From: Halobacillus karajensis
GTDB lineage: Bacteria; Bacillota; Bacilli; Bacillales; Halobacillaceae
Length of the DNA stretch: 64,000 nucleotides
Assembly (NCBI RefSeq): GCF_900108515.1
Contig: NZ_FNWW01000007.1
Span: 168,145-232,144, forward strand
Direction: 5' to 3'
The position numbers were made by a program, and so were the translations under genes. Below the pieces are notes generated by a model. The model was given only the letters and a program-made list of their open reading frames with translations. It was not told the origin of the DNA and did no database searches. Position 1 is the stretch's first letter. Every line of letters starts with the position of its first letter. This document shows, piece by piece, positions 17,769 to 26,255 of this stretch.

Positions 17769-17884
17769 ATAAAGCCTAAAATGCTTCCTGTATTTCACAA
17801 GAGAAGCCCCTCTTCCATACCTCCATTTAATGTAGACGATCCTTTTTTAAGCCCTCCCCTCTTTTACTATGAAGAGATTCTGTT

Positions 17885-17932
17885 TACAAAAAAAGCGACT
17901 ATCACCCATAAAATTGGTAAGTGATGGTCGCT
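17885..17932 (-). terminator. Terminator of the cytochrome P450 gene
   Basis: 12-base-pair stem AGCGACCATCAC / GTGATAGTCGCT (one wobble) followed by seven T residues on the minus strand, about 55 bases after the P450 stop. Confidence 0.85.
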
Positions 17933-17988
17933 TCACCTTTTATTTAGTTAAATATGAAGATCGTAAGTTGGACAAATAGCCTCCCTAC

Positions 17989-19245
17989 CTAAAATTTGAC
18001 GGGCAGAGAATCTAATCCCTGTGTAGACAGCGTGAACTGCCAACTGACGTCCTCCTTAGGAATGCCAAGTTGCAAGTCGGGCATGCGTCTTAGCAGTGTG
18101 GAAAACGCAATCTCTCCTTCCATGCGGGCTAATGGAGCTCCCAAACACATATGGATGCCGTGGCCAAAAGCGAGATGACGATTGATCTTTCGCGTAATAT
18201 CCAGATCCTCCGACTGGTCAAACTTGCCCTCATCTCGAATGGCCGATTTCACTAAAACAAGGAGCATATCCCCTTTTTTGATCTGCTGTCCAGCAAGCTC
18301 CACATCTTCGGTGGCAAAGCGTGGGCCTACGCTTGTGGCAGGACCATTGTAGCGCAGCAATTCTTCGACGGCGGAAGGGACCAGACCAATGTCAGCCTTA
18401 AGCTTTTTTAATTGCTTTGGATGATCGAGTAGCATGAAAGTGCCAGTAGCAATGAGGTTCGATGTTGTTTCATGACCTGCAAAGATCAAGAGAGTAATCA
18501 TCGATATGAGTTCCTCTTCGGTAAGTTGATCTTCATCTTCCCCCACTGCGATCAACTGGCTGATCAAATCATCGGCAGGGTTATGTCGCTTGTCATCCAC
18601 AAGTTTAGCTGTATATTCTCCGAAATCTCGTAAATGCTTTGCGACCTCCGGCTCTTGTCTGCCCCAGCCTATTCCTTGGGCAATAGCCCCCGACCATACT
18701 TGAAGCTGTTTCCGGTCAGATTGTGGGATCCCGAGCATTTCAGAAATCACGTTGATCGGCAATGGATAGGCATAGTCCTTCACAATATCCATCTTCCCTT
18801 GTTCTTGAACCTGATCCAGTAATTCGTCAGCAATCTCTTGAACGCGTGGGCGTAAGCTTTCCACATATCTTGGTGTAAAAGCTTTCGACACCAGCTTCCG
18901 AAGCCGTCTGTGATCGGGTTCATCGACAAAGAGCATGGATTTTCCGGTAAAAAAAGTAGATGGAGCAGAAGAATCATCATGGCTTACAAAGTTCCCCCTG
19001 ATATTTCTTCCATCAATCGAGCTCGGATCCACAGTAAAGCGAGCATGATCTTTGATCACTTGCATGGCCACGTCCATTTGGGTAACCATCCAGGCTTGAC
19101 GATCCCTCTCTCCTAACGGGTTCGGTATAGGAACAACAGATCCAATCGCTCTCAATTTCGCTAATAATGGAAAGGGATTTTCGACGCTTTCACCACTAAG
19201 TAAGCCTAATACTTCATTGGGTACGACTTGCTCCGAATTTTTCAT
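17989..19245 (-). CDS. Cytochrome P450 (bacterial CYP107-like)
   Basis: A 418-residue soluble class I-type P450. The oxygen-binding I-helix motif is LIFAGHETTSNL, the ExxR motif is in EELLRYNGPA, and the haem-binding loop AFGHGIHMCLGAPLARME places the axial ligand at Cys367. Such enzymes hydroxylate small lipophilic substrates using ferredoxin and ferredoxin reductase, neither of which is encoded nearby. ATG at 19245 follows AGGAAGG. It is divergent from a TetR-SDR pair, and that arrangement suggests TetR control of both sides. The substrate is unknown; fatty acid, terpene or xenobiotic oxidation are all possible. Confidence 0.92.
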   Translation of the reverse strand: MKNSEQVVPNEVLGLLSGESVENPFPLLAKLRAIGSVVPIPNPLGERDRQAWMVTQMDVAMQVIKDHARFTVDPSSIDGRNIRGNFVSHDDSSAPSTFFTGKSMLFVDEPDHRRLRKLVSKAFTPRYVESLRPRVQEIADELLDQVQEQGKMDIVKDYAYPLPINVISEMLGIPQSDRKQLQVWSGAIAQGIGWGRQEPEVAKHLRDFGEYTAKLVDDKRHNPADDLISQLIAVGEDEDQLTEEELISMITLLIFAGHETTSNLIATGTFMLLDHPKQLKKLKADIGLVPSAVEELLRYNGPATSVGPRFATEDVELAGQQIKKGDMLLVLVKSAIRDEGKFDQSEDLDITRKINRHLAFGHGIHMCLGAPLARMEGEIAFSTLLRRMPDLQLGIPKEDVSWQFTLSTQGLDSLPVKF

Positions 19246-19374
19246 GTCGACCTTCCTCTCAAAAAATAAAATGGTTTAGTATGGGTGCAGGGATAAGGTT
19301 AGTCATCATCAACTCCCCATCTCAAAAAAACAGATCAACGTACAACATCGACCTTGTATTCAAATAACCTCAAC

Positions 19375-19417
19375 TTGTTATGTACGTTTACATCGAGTAT
19401 AATGTCAGTGTATGACA
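19375..19417 (+). promoter_or_regulatory. Promoter and probable TetR operator ahead of the TetR-SDR genes
   Basis: TTGTTA (19375-19380), 17-base spacer, TATAAT (19398-19403), then the palindrome TGTCA-N5-TGACA (19403-19417) over the expected transcription start. Overlap with the -10 box fits autorepression. Confidence 0.65.
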
Positions 19418-19441
19418 AAAGTCAACGGAGGAATTTTTTAA

Positions 19442-20074
19442 ATGAGTGACAGTAAACCTTCTCAACATGAAGAAAAAAAAACAACCAGCTTGAGGGAACG
19501 TAAGAAGCATCAGGCTAAAGCAGATATTGAAGAAGCAGCACTTCGGCTCTTCCATGAAAAGGGATATGAGCAAACCTCTATCCAGAACATTGCCGATGCA
19601 GTAATGATGTCTTCCCGTACTTTCTTTCGCTATTTTGCTTCCAAGGAGGACGTGCTCTTAGGGTTCATTCGTAAAGCGCAAAGGGACGGAATTCGTTCGC
19701 TGAATCAAATAGAAACAACAGCATTACCACACGTTGCTCTTAGAGAGGTCTTTGAGTCCCTGGCTATTGAGTATCAGAAACAGCGGTCCAATCTTCAGAT
19801 TCGTTATCAAGTGGCCATGCAAACCCCTTCTATCTCTTCAATGTTTCTCTATAGCCTGTTGGAATCTGAGCCAGCCATTTGTGACGCGCTTTACTCCCGC
19901 CTTGAGAATGCCAATGTTAACGAGATAAGATTCCTTGTCGCCATCTATATGGCTTCTTTTCGTGTATCTGTAGAAAAATGGCTGGAAAATGAAAAAAATA
20001 GTGATCTCGTTTCATTATTAAACGATCATTTAGACTACTTCTTAACTATGCCTATTGGTAACAATCGGTTGTAA
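19442..20074 (+). CDS. TetR/AcrR family transcriptional regulator
   Basis: A 210-residue TetR-type repressor. The N-terminal HTH (residues ~20-65) reads ADIEEAALRLFHEKGYEQTS and TFFRYFASKEDVLLG. The C-terminal ligand domain is helical and weakly conserved. Ribosome site CGGAGGAA precedes the ATG. The SDR gene follows after 56 bases on the same strand and the P450 gene is divergent, so it probably senses the substrate of that pathway and controls all three genes. Confidence 0.88.
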   Translation: MSDSKPSQHEEKKTTSLRERKKHQAKADIEEAALRLFHEKGYEQTSIQNIADAVMMSSRTFFRYFASKEDVLLGFIRKAQRDGIRSLNQIETTALPHVALREVFESLAIEYQKQRSNLQIRYQVAMQTPSISSMFLYSLLESEPAICDALYSRLENANVNEIRFLVAIYMASFRVSVEKWLENEKNSDLVSLLNDHLDYFLTMPIGNNRL

Positions 20075-20130
20075 CAGCGGATTTTTAAAACCAGTATGAG
20101 TAAACGACTAAATAGGAGGGGATTCTTCTA

Positions 20131-20892
20131 ATGAAATTACAAGATAAAGTGGCTGTTGTCACAGGGGCAGCGTCAGGCATGGGAAAATCCATTGCCGAAC
20201 TCTATGCGAAGGAAGGAGCAAAAGTCATAGTAGCTGACCTAAATAAAGAAGGGGCCCACAAGGTTACAGAAGAGATTACCAGCCAAGGGGGATCGGCTAA
20301 AGCTGTTCAAATGAACGCCGCAACCTTACATGATATCGAACATATGATTGATACAGCAGTCCATGAATTTGGAAGGTTGGATATTTTAGTGAATAATGCA
20401 GGAATTATGGACGGGTTTGAACCGGTAGGAGATATTAGTGACGAAAAATGGGATTTACTGTTTGATATTAATACAAAAGGAGTCATGCGTTCCATGCGCA
20501 GGGCGATCCCAATCTTTTTAGATCAAGGAAAAGGAGTGATTATTAATATCGCGTCAACTGGTGGATTGAATGGGGCTCATGCCGGCGCAGCTTATGGAGC
20601 CTCCAAACACGCAGTAATGGGGCTTACGAAGAACACTGGGTACATGTATGCAAACAAAGGAATTCGCTGTAACGCCATTGCACCAGGGGGAGTTCAAACA
20701 AATATTGGCTCCTCTATAAAAAATATTAACGAATTCGGTGTGGAGCGTACGAAAGCAGTACAAAGTGTAATGCCGAGAACGGGGGAAGCAGAAGAAATTG
20801 CACAGGTTGCCCTCTTTTTAGCTTCTGATGAATCGAGCTTCGTAAATGGGACTGTTATCGTAGCAGATGCAGGGTGGACCGCAGCGTTTTAA
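20131..20892 (+). CDS. SDR family oxidoreductase
   Basis: A 253-residue classical short-chain dehydrogenase. NAD(P)-binding TGAASGMGKS at residues ~10-20, NNAG motif in ILVNNAGIMDG, catalytic Ser in INIASTGG and YxxxK in AYGASKHAVMG, then the PG-motif region NAIAPGGVQTNIG. It matches glucose-1-dehydrogenase/3-oxoacyl reductase-like SDRs; an Asp after the second strand (VADLN) suggests NAD preference. It lies in an operon with TetR and opposite a P450, so it may oxidise or reduce the hydroxylated product. AGGAGGG ribosome site. A strong terminator follows. Confidence 0.9.
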   Translation: MKLQDKVAVVTGAASGMGKSIAELYAKEGAKVIVADLNKEGAHKVTEEITSQGGSAKAVQMNAATLHDIEHMIDTAVHEFGRLDILVNNAGIMDGFEPVGDISDEKWDLLFDINTKGVMRSMRRAIPIFLDQGKGVIINIASTGGLNGAHAGAAYGASKHAVMGLTKNTGYMYANKGIRCNAIAPGGVQTNIGSSIKNINEFGVERTKAVQSVMPRTGEAEEIAQVALFLASDESSFVNGTVIVADAGWTAAF

Positions 20893-20944
20893 AGACCTCA
20901 GCCGTTTTACAATAACCCTTCCAGCGGAATAATGTCTTTCATTT

Positions 20945-20978
20945 AAAAAAGCAGGGCCACTGAGGACCCTGCTTTTTT
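20945..20978 (+). terminator. Bidirectional terminator after the SDR gene
   Basis: A6-GCAGGG(C) / CCCTGC-T6 stem with an 11-base loop region, symmetric A and T tracts, 55 bases after the SDR stop. Confidence 0.9.
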
Positions 20979-21125
20979 AAATCCACCTTCTTTCTTTGAT
21001 CTAATAGGCTCGTGTACCTGACATTCCACAAAATTTGTATTCCCTCCAAGTCCCAAATAGCTGCAAACCTCCCTAATATATAATCGTAGTCTGGGGAAGC
21101 ACCGAATAATTTTAGCCCTTTCTAC

Positions 21126-21460
21126 ATTTACAAGAAAAATTCTTTATGTATAATACTAACTAAGAAGAAATATTTTTTCAAAATTTCAAAATTAAACAGT
21201 AGTCGAATCAAACGTCTATATGACAGAGAATCGCAGGCTGGGTTAACCACATTGAGAAAAAGCTCTCTCAACTCGGGCTCTTTTGTATCCGCTTACAACA
21301 GAATGCAAGCAAAGGTTTATAATGTGGAAGATGGGAACATGAAGCTGAGCCCGGAAATGATAGATAAATAAGGATAATAAACTCTGCGATTTTATTCTCT
21401 GGATCAACTTCCCCCTGCTCAATATCGCCAGAGAAAACTGATACATACCAAAGAGGAGAG
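21126..21460 (+). promoter_or_regulatory. Promoter and ~300-nt leader of the dehydrogenase-rpiA-kinase operon
   Basis: TTTACA (about 21126-21131), 16-base spacer and TATAAT (about 21148-21153) form a promoter. About 300 untranslated bases follow before the first gene. They contain a possible closing helix: CAGAGAATCGCAG (21224-21236) is complementary to 21384-21401 except for a 5-base bulge. A local hairpin TTGAGA/TCTCAA (21252-21271) and 7-base complements CCACATT/AATGTGG and CGGGCTC/GAGCCCG are also present. The shorter matches could be chance. It lacks the T-box signature and no known riboswitch class is recognised. Confidence 0.4.
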
Positions 21461-21466
21461 ATGATC

Positions 21467-22441
21467 ATGAGTAAATTCAAAGTCTTAATTGCTGATTATA
21501 CTTACAGTACGTTAGAGCCGGAAAAAAAAGTGCTGGAAACGGCAGGTGCCGAAGTGATTACGGCCCAGTGCCGCACCGAAGAAGATGTCATCGAAGCTGC
21601 CCACGGAGTCGACGGTATCATCTGTCAGTATGCCCCGATCTCGAAAAAGGTGATCGACCAGTTAGCTACCTGTAAAATTGTTGCCCGTTACGGTGTGGGC
21701 TTTGATACGATTGATGTTCCCGCCGCTACTGAAAAAGGCATTATGGTAACGAATGTGACCGATTATTCCCTGGATGAAGTATCCAACCATGCGTTTGCTC
21801 TCCTAATGGCTTGTGCAAGGAAAGTGGTCCAGTTAAACGAATCGGTCCAAAATGGCAGATGGGATTCAAAAGTAGCCAAACCGATTTACCGACTTCACGG
21901 TCAAACACTCGGGTTAATTGGATTCGGCAACATTCCACAGAGACTCGCTCTCAAAGCAAAAGCGTTTGGATTAGAGATTCTCGCTTATGATCCGTTTGTA
22001 TCCAATGACTTAGCGAAAGAATTAGGGGTGAAGTTGGTCGACCTACAACAATTGTGTGCTTTATCTGATTACATCTCCGTTCATCCGCCGCTGAACAAAC
22101 ACACGAAAGGCATGGTCAGTGATGAACAATTTAGAGCGATGAAAGAAAGTGCCTATATTATCAATACCTCACGGGGGGCGGTAATTGATGAACCCGCATT
22201 AATCCGTGCTCTTGAAGCGAATGAAATTGCCGGTGCCGGTCTCGACGTACTGGAAACGGAACCAATGGCAAAGGACAATCCTTTGCTGTCCATGCCGAAT
22301 GTCATCATTACCCCCCATTCTGCCTACTATTCGGTGGAATCAGAACTCGAATTAAAACAGAAAACCGCACAGAACGTGGCCGATGCTTTATCCGGCAAAG
22401 AGCCAGCTTATCTTGTGAATAAGGATGTCGTTCACGCCTAG
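21467..22441 (+). CDS. D-2-hydroxyacid dehydrogenase (phosphoglycerate dehydrogenase-like, CtBP group)
   Basis: A 324-residue NAD-dependent dehydrogenase of the D-isomer-specific family. The nucleotide site reads LGLIGFGNIPQRLALKA. The catalytic Arg, Glu and His lie in NTSRGAVID, GLDVLETEPMA and VIITPHSAYYS. The first residues MSKFKVLIADYTYSTLEPE match proteins annotated as C-terminal binding proteins or hydroxyacid dehydrogenases. No serine-binding ACT domain is present, so it is not the biosynthetic SerA. Start ATG at 21467 has correct spacing to GAGGAGAG; ATG at 21461 is too close. First gene of a three-gene operon with rpiA and a 2-keto-3-deoxygluconate-type kinase, suggesting sugar-acid catabolism. 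Confidence 0.85.
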   Translation: MSKFKVLIADYTYSTLEPEKKVLETAGAEVITAQCRTEEDVIEAAHGVDGIICQYAPISKKVIDQLATCKIVARYGVGFDTIDVPAATEKGIMVTNVTDYSLDEVSNHAFALLMACARKVVQLNESVQNGRWDSKVAKPIYRLHGQTLGLIGFGNIPQRLALKAKAFGLEILAYDPFVSNDLAKELGVKLVDLQQLCALSDYISVHPPLNKHTKGMVSDEQFRAMKESAYIINTSRGAVIDEPALIRALEANEIAGAGLDVLETEPMAKDNPLLSMPNVIITPHSAYYSVESELELKQKTAQNVADALSGKEPAYLVNKDVVHA

Positions 22442-22466
22442 TTACACCGAAAGTGAGGAGAACTTA

Positions 22467-23192
22467 ATGTCCGAACAAACCTATTATGAAAAATTGATCA
22501 CAGCAAATGATCGTGGCAAAAAAGCAGCTGGCGAGAACGCCGTTAATTATATCGAGGATGGAATGACACTCGGATTAGGGTCCGGCTCTACGGTGTATTG
22601 GGCTCTTAAGAAACTTAGTGAACAAGTAAAGCAAGGATTAAACGTCAAAGGTATCCCTTCTTCTAAACGGACAGAAAGCTGGGCGAAGAATCTCGGGATT
22701 CCGCTCACAACTTTTCACGAGATACAGGAACTTGACCTCGCCATTGATGGGGCAGATGAAATCGATGCGAACCTTCACCTGCTTAAAGGAGGCGGTGGGT
22801 CGCTCGTCAGAGAAAAGATTGTCAACACAGCTTCCAAACGAGTGATCATTATTGCAGATCAATCGAAAAGAGTGGCTCAGCTTGGAAACCGGCCGCTGCC
22901 TGTGGAGGTCCTTCCGTTTGGCTGGGAAGTCACCGCCAAAAGAATTTCCCACTTGGGCGCCCACATCACATTAAGGGACAAAGAAAATCAGCCGTTTATT
23001 TCGGATAATGGCAACTATATTCTAGACTGTCAGTTTCCACTGATTACTGATCCTGCTGAACTTCATAACACACTGATTCAGCTGGTAGGTGTTGTGGAAA
23101 CAGGGTTATTTGTTGAGTTAGCCGATCGTGTAATATTAGGACAGGACGACGAGCTTCATTACTTGGAGAAACCTAAAGGAGGTCAGCGATAA
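22467..23192 (+). CDS. rpiA: Ribose-5-phosphate isomerase A
   Basis: A 241-residue RpiA that interconverts ribose 5-phosphate and ribulose 5-phosphate. The motifs GLGSGSTV, DGADEID and LKGGGGSLVREK (catalytic Asp, Glu and Lys region) are intact. It starts at ATG 22467 after GTGAGGAG; the longer open frame from 22425 overlaps the previous gene and has no ribosome site. The stop overlaps the start of the next gene (TAATG), so translation is coupled. Its place in a small operon suggests a dedicated copy for a pentose-yielding pathway rather than the housekeeping enzyme, though that cannot be settled from this window. Confidence 0.95.
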   Translation: MSEQTYYEKLITANDRGKKAAGENAVNYIEDGMTLGLGSGSTVYWALKKLSEQVKQGLNVKGIPSSKRTESWAKNLGIPLTTFHEIQELDLAIDGADEIDANLHLLKGGGGSLVREKIVNTASKRVIIIADQSKRVAQLGNRPLPVEVLPFGWEVTAKRISHLGAHITLRDKENQPFISDNGNYILDCQFPLITDPAELHNTLIQLVGVVETGLFVELADRVILGQDDELHYLEKPKGGQR

Positions 23193-24142
23193 TGGATGTG
23201 ATTACGATGGGCGACGCGATGGTTGCCTTCAATCCAACCACCCATGGGCCGATGCGGTTTGTCTCCACGTTTGAGAAAAAAGTTGGAGGTGCTGAGCTGA
23301 ACACAGCGATTGGCTGTGCCCGGCTCGGGCTTCAGTCCGGCTGGATCAGTGCGTTGGGAAAAGATGAATTCGGCCGCTTCATCCACCATTTTGCTCGAGG
23401 CGAAGGCGTGGATGTCTCCGAAGTTACCTTTACGAAAAACTATCCGACTTCCCTGAACTTCAAGGAATTCCGAGGGGATGGACGGATTAACACTACCTAC
23501 TACCGCCACCCTTCCCCATTCTTAGCTCTTTCGACAGAGGATGTCAATGAGAATTACATCAAGAGGAGCAAAATTTTACACCTCACGGGGTTATTGCCTG
23601 GCGTGGATGCAGAACACAACATCCCCATTATAAAACAAGCAATCGCGCTTGCGAAGAAACATCACGTGAAGGTGTCTTTTGATCCGAATATCCGCTTGAA
23701 ACTATGGACGGAGGAAAAAGCCCGAACCCATCTTGCCGAACTCTTACCAGACGTTGATATTCTTCTTGCCGGCAAAGAAGAAATGGAAATCATCCTGGGG
23801 ACAGAGGATACAGACGAGATCATCGAGCAAGCCAAAGAGCTGGGGATCTCTTATGTTGCCCTCAAGAAAGGTGCAGCAGGTTCAGTCGGTTATCATGAGG
23901 GAGAAACCATCGAATCTCCTCCGATCCCGCCGAGCCAGGTCGTCGACACCGTGGGTGCTGGAGACGGTTTTAACGCCGGCATTCTGTATGGCCTCATTCA
24001 TGATTGGCCACTCAAGAAAACCCTCCATTTTGCTAACTTGATTGGATCGAAAGTGGTGAGTGTGAATGGGGATAATGAAGGTCTACCGTTTCTCGAAGAT
24101 TTGCTGATGGATATAGAGGGAAAAGATAGAATCGATCGTTAA
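23192..24142 (+). CDS. PfkB-family sugar kinase, 2-dehydro-3-deoxygluconokinase-like
   Basis: A 316-residue ribokinase/PfkB-fold kinase. The N-terminus DVITMGDAMVAFNP and the substrate-side VGGAELNTAIGCARLG are typical of KdgK. The catalytic anion-hole motif is in VVDTVGAGDGFNAGILYG. KdgK phosphorylates 2-keto-3-deoxygluconate for the Entner-Doudoroff-like branch; related enzymes phosphorylate other ketoses and deoxy sugar acids, so exact specificity is open. AAAGGAGG ribosome site; overlaps rpiA by one base. No aldolase or transporter is adjacent. Confidence 0.88.
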   Translation: MDVITMGDAMVAFNPTTHGPMRFVSTFEKKVGGAELNTAIGCARLGLQSGWISALGKDEFGRFIHHFARGEGVDVSEVTFTKNYPTSLNFKEFRGDGRINTTYYRHPSPFLALSTEDVNENYIKRSKILHLTGLLPGVDAEHNIPIIKQAIALAKKHHVKVSFDPNIRLKLWTEEKARTHLAELLPDVDILLAGKEEMEIILGTEDTDEIIEQAKELGISYVALKKGAAGSVGYHEGETIESPPIPPSQVVDTVGAGDGFNAGILYGLIHDWPLKKTLHFANLIGSKVVSVNGDNEGLPFLEDLLMDIEGKDRIDR

Positions 24143-24415
24143 TACATAAGGAATAATATAGTGACCTTCCGTATTAAATACATGTCTAAAAAAGTGGAAA
24201 GGATCGCTTTCGTTCTTCATAAAAGCGGGCATGGTTCATACTCAATTCGACCCATTCATCCTTTTCGTGATGGGAATGGAGGACTAGGAAATCACCGTTA
24301 CCATCCACAATAATCATTGTTAATGGGTCGCATTTATTTCTAACTGCTTCCCTCTTCCCATCCCTCTCCTTTCCCCAAAGGTTTCAAGTGTATCTTCTGA
24401 TCTTCTGCCATGCCC
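24143..24415. other. Gap after the kinase gene
   Basis: No ORF with a ribosome site and no clear terminator for the plus-strand operon were found here. A hairpin and CTCG/CGAG repeat lie just to the right. Confidence 0.4.
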
Positions 24416-24459
24416 TAGATAAAAAGAAAAGCTGAAAATCGTTTCATTGATTTTCAGCT
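24416..24459 (-). terminator. Terminator for the leftward genes at 24.5-25.6 kb
   Basis: Perfect 11-base-pair stem AGCTGAAAATC/GATTTTCAGCT with an 8-base loop; on the minus strand it is followed by TTTTCTTTTTATC. Confidence 0.8.
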
Positions 24460-24470
24460 CCACCCTCGTT

Positions 24471-24492
24471 TCTCGAGAAATCGAGATACTTA
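24471..24492 (-). repeat. Dispersed CTCG/CGAG-TATC motif, copy 1
   Basis: TCTCGAGAAATCGAGATACTT resembles the elements at 37451, 37721 and 47047: a small CTCG/CGAG hairpin next to AGATAYCTTG. This is the most divergent copy. Confidence 0.35.
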
Positions 24493-24535
24493 ATTAACAA
24501 GTCGATACCTGTTCAATATTACAACTATACATCAT

Positions 24536-24703
24536 TCAGTCCTTGTCGTTTAACTCTGCGACCAATTTATTTAAAAGATAAAGGCCTCTAAATAAGCAGC
24601 CAGTGATTATTCCAAATGCCATAATTCCTCCAAATAGTGGTCCAGCCATCATTAGTTCCCAACCTAGTAAAGCTGATAAAAGGATAGAGAAAAATAAATA
24701 CAA
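24536..24703 (-). CDS. Small membrane protein (55 aa)
   Basis: Encodes a 55-residue protein with two hydrophobic segments (YLFFSILLSALLGWELMMAG and GGIMAFGIITGCLFRGLYLL) and a charged tail NKLVAELNDKD. It starts at TTG about 11 bases after GGAAGG; an ATT 6 bases upstream is closer to the ribosome site. It lies downstream of the amj pseudogene on the same strand and ahead of a good terminator, which supports it being a real gene. No family recognised. Confidence 0.5.
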   Translation of the reverse strand: MYLFFSILLSALLGWELMMAGPLFGGIMAFGIITGCLFRGLYLLNKLVAELNDKD

Positions 24704-24769
24704 CCTAATACGATCCTTCCTATGTCATAAGTAGAACTTCTACAACTGCCAGCTGAATAAATTCCTGTT

Positions 24770-25585
24770 TCAAACGATAAATTTAGTGAACCACGCAATG
24801 TATGTGGCACCTGGAATAAACAGAAATTGAGCCAGTATTGTCCCTAGCAACCGCGAAGTGATCATCATAAGCGACACATTCTTTAATGTTAAATAATCCC
24901 CTCGCTTATTAATGACGTCATCTGCCATCACTGAAATTCTCGGATCTACAAACACAACCAGCAAAATAGTAGCGATTCCATTGATTAACCCCGACGCCAT
25001 TATGGCAGTAGAAGCTCTTTCCGGGGTTAAAAGAGCCGCATACAAAGCTGATAAACCCCCTATTGTATAAATAACCGTTACAATCATATTTATCAAAAAT
25101 AATCTTTTGGGAATATGAGCGAATGAAAAACCTTTTAAATACGTTCTATTCGGAAAATGCATCTGATTTAAGCCACGTTTCATGTAGTCCAGTGAAAAAA
25201 TGGTCCTAAATAATGAAGGGACCGATCCACCTTGTTTGGAAAGATGGATAATAGACCTTGAAAATAGCGCCACAAAAGTCGGTAATAAAATAATGCCTAC
25301 TATCGTGCCTATCGTAGAAGCACCGATAATACCCCTATACTGGTTTTCTACAAAAGATAGAGTATTTCAGCCTGGAGCTGTATCAACCAAACTCCCTGTA
25401 AAGGGTTGCTGCATCATATTAGCCATTCTTGAAACAATCACCATTAAATTAAATAAAGACAAAGCAGATGCAATTAACCCTACTCGCGCTCCAGATAACC
25501 GTACGGCATAAGCCAGGGTTTCAATGGTATGGATAACTAAAATAAATAAAAAAATATATATGACTTTTTCCGTTAGAAAATCCAA
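24770..25585 (-). pseudogene. amj: Amj-type lipid II flippase, interrupted by one in-frame TGA
   Basis: The frame 25585-24770 encodes 271 codons of an Amj (alternate to MurJ) protein, the expected full length, with one TGA at 25369-25367 (codon 73) inside. Before the stop: IETLAYAVRLSGARVG and MMQQPFTGSLVDTAPG. After the stop the same frame continues VENQYRGIIGASTIGTIVGI to the natural end, with membrane helices throughout. Amj is a backup flippase that moves lipid II across the membrane when MurJ is blocked. No frameshift is needed, so a single base change explains the loss. TTG start after GAGGGTG. A sequencing error or readthrough are alternatives. Confidence 0.85.
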
Positions 25586-25765
25586 GTTACACCCTCATTT
25601 CAATATCTGCTGGTAACGTGGAATTTTTAACATAATTTGGAGACCATTTGTGCTGATAAACAAATATTTAGAACATGTTATTTTAACTTAAACCCAAAAA
25701 GGACGATCATCTTTGTTTTTAAGCTTCATCACACGTTACTTTCATAATGTTTACTTTCTCATCAC

Positions 25766-26182
25766 TTATACTAATCCAAAAAGATCAGTTTGTAATAATG
25801 TAAAAAACAATAGGAGAACAAATATTATTTGACTAATTGTGAACTTATAAGCATTAGGATTTTCTGCATATTTTCGTTCCATAACTGCTCTAACCGTTTC
25901 AGAAACAACCACAAAAATAATGATTAAAAACCACGGTTGTATAAGCCAAAAATTTTGCGTAAAGCTTATAGGAATAGTTAACAAAAGACTGATCATTGTA
26001 ATAATTCTAATAGTCCAATCGATTTTTTTATGTTTTTCGTTAACATGGTTATATGAAAAAAAATTATTTCTCTCTACATTTAGCCACTTTCTCATTATTT
26101 TATTAAATGCTAACCAAAATAATAAAATCATAACTACCCACAATGTCAATTTTGGCAAAAAGACAGGCTCTGCACCATACAT
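25766..26182 (-). CDS. DUF4181 family membrane protein
   Basis: A 138-residue protein with four membrane segments (LTLWVVMILLFWLAFNKIM; IRIITMISLLLTIPISF; IQPWFLIIIFVVVSETV; ISQIIFVLLLFFTLL). The central motif KHKKIDWTIR and ERKYAENPNAYKFT match DUF4181, a small Bacillaceae membrane family without known function. ATG follows GGAAGGGGG. Monocistronic. Confidence 0.7.
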   Translation of the reverse strand: MYGAEPVFLPKLTLWVVMILLFWLAFNKIMRKWLNVERNNFFSYNHVNEKHKKIDWTIRIITMISLLLTIPISFTQNFWLIQPWFLIIIFVVVSETVRAVMERKYAENPNAYKFTISQIIFVLLLFFTLLQTDLFGLV

Positions 26183-26255
26183 AAATTCACGCCCCCTTCC
26201 CTGAATTTACTATATTTATATCCACCACGGTTTCCGATTCCTGAATAAGCTTTTA

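Noticed and set aside
21126..21460. T-box riboswitch in the long leader
   Set aside because: The conserved T-box sequence (AGGGTGGNACCGCG type) is absent, no intrinsic terminator with a T-run follows, and the downstream genes are not amino-acid or tRNA related.
24770..25585. Selenocysteine or recoded TGA in the amj gene
   Set aside because: No SECIS-like hairpin directly after the TGA and no selenoprotein machinery in view. TGA ends several normal genes here, and a TAG and frameshifts occur in other genes, so ordinary mutation is simpler.
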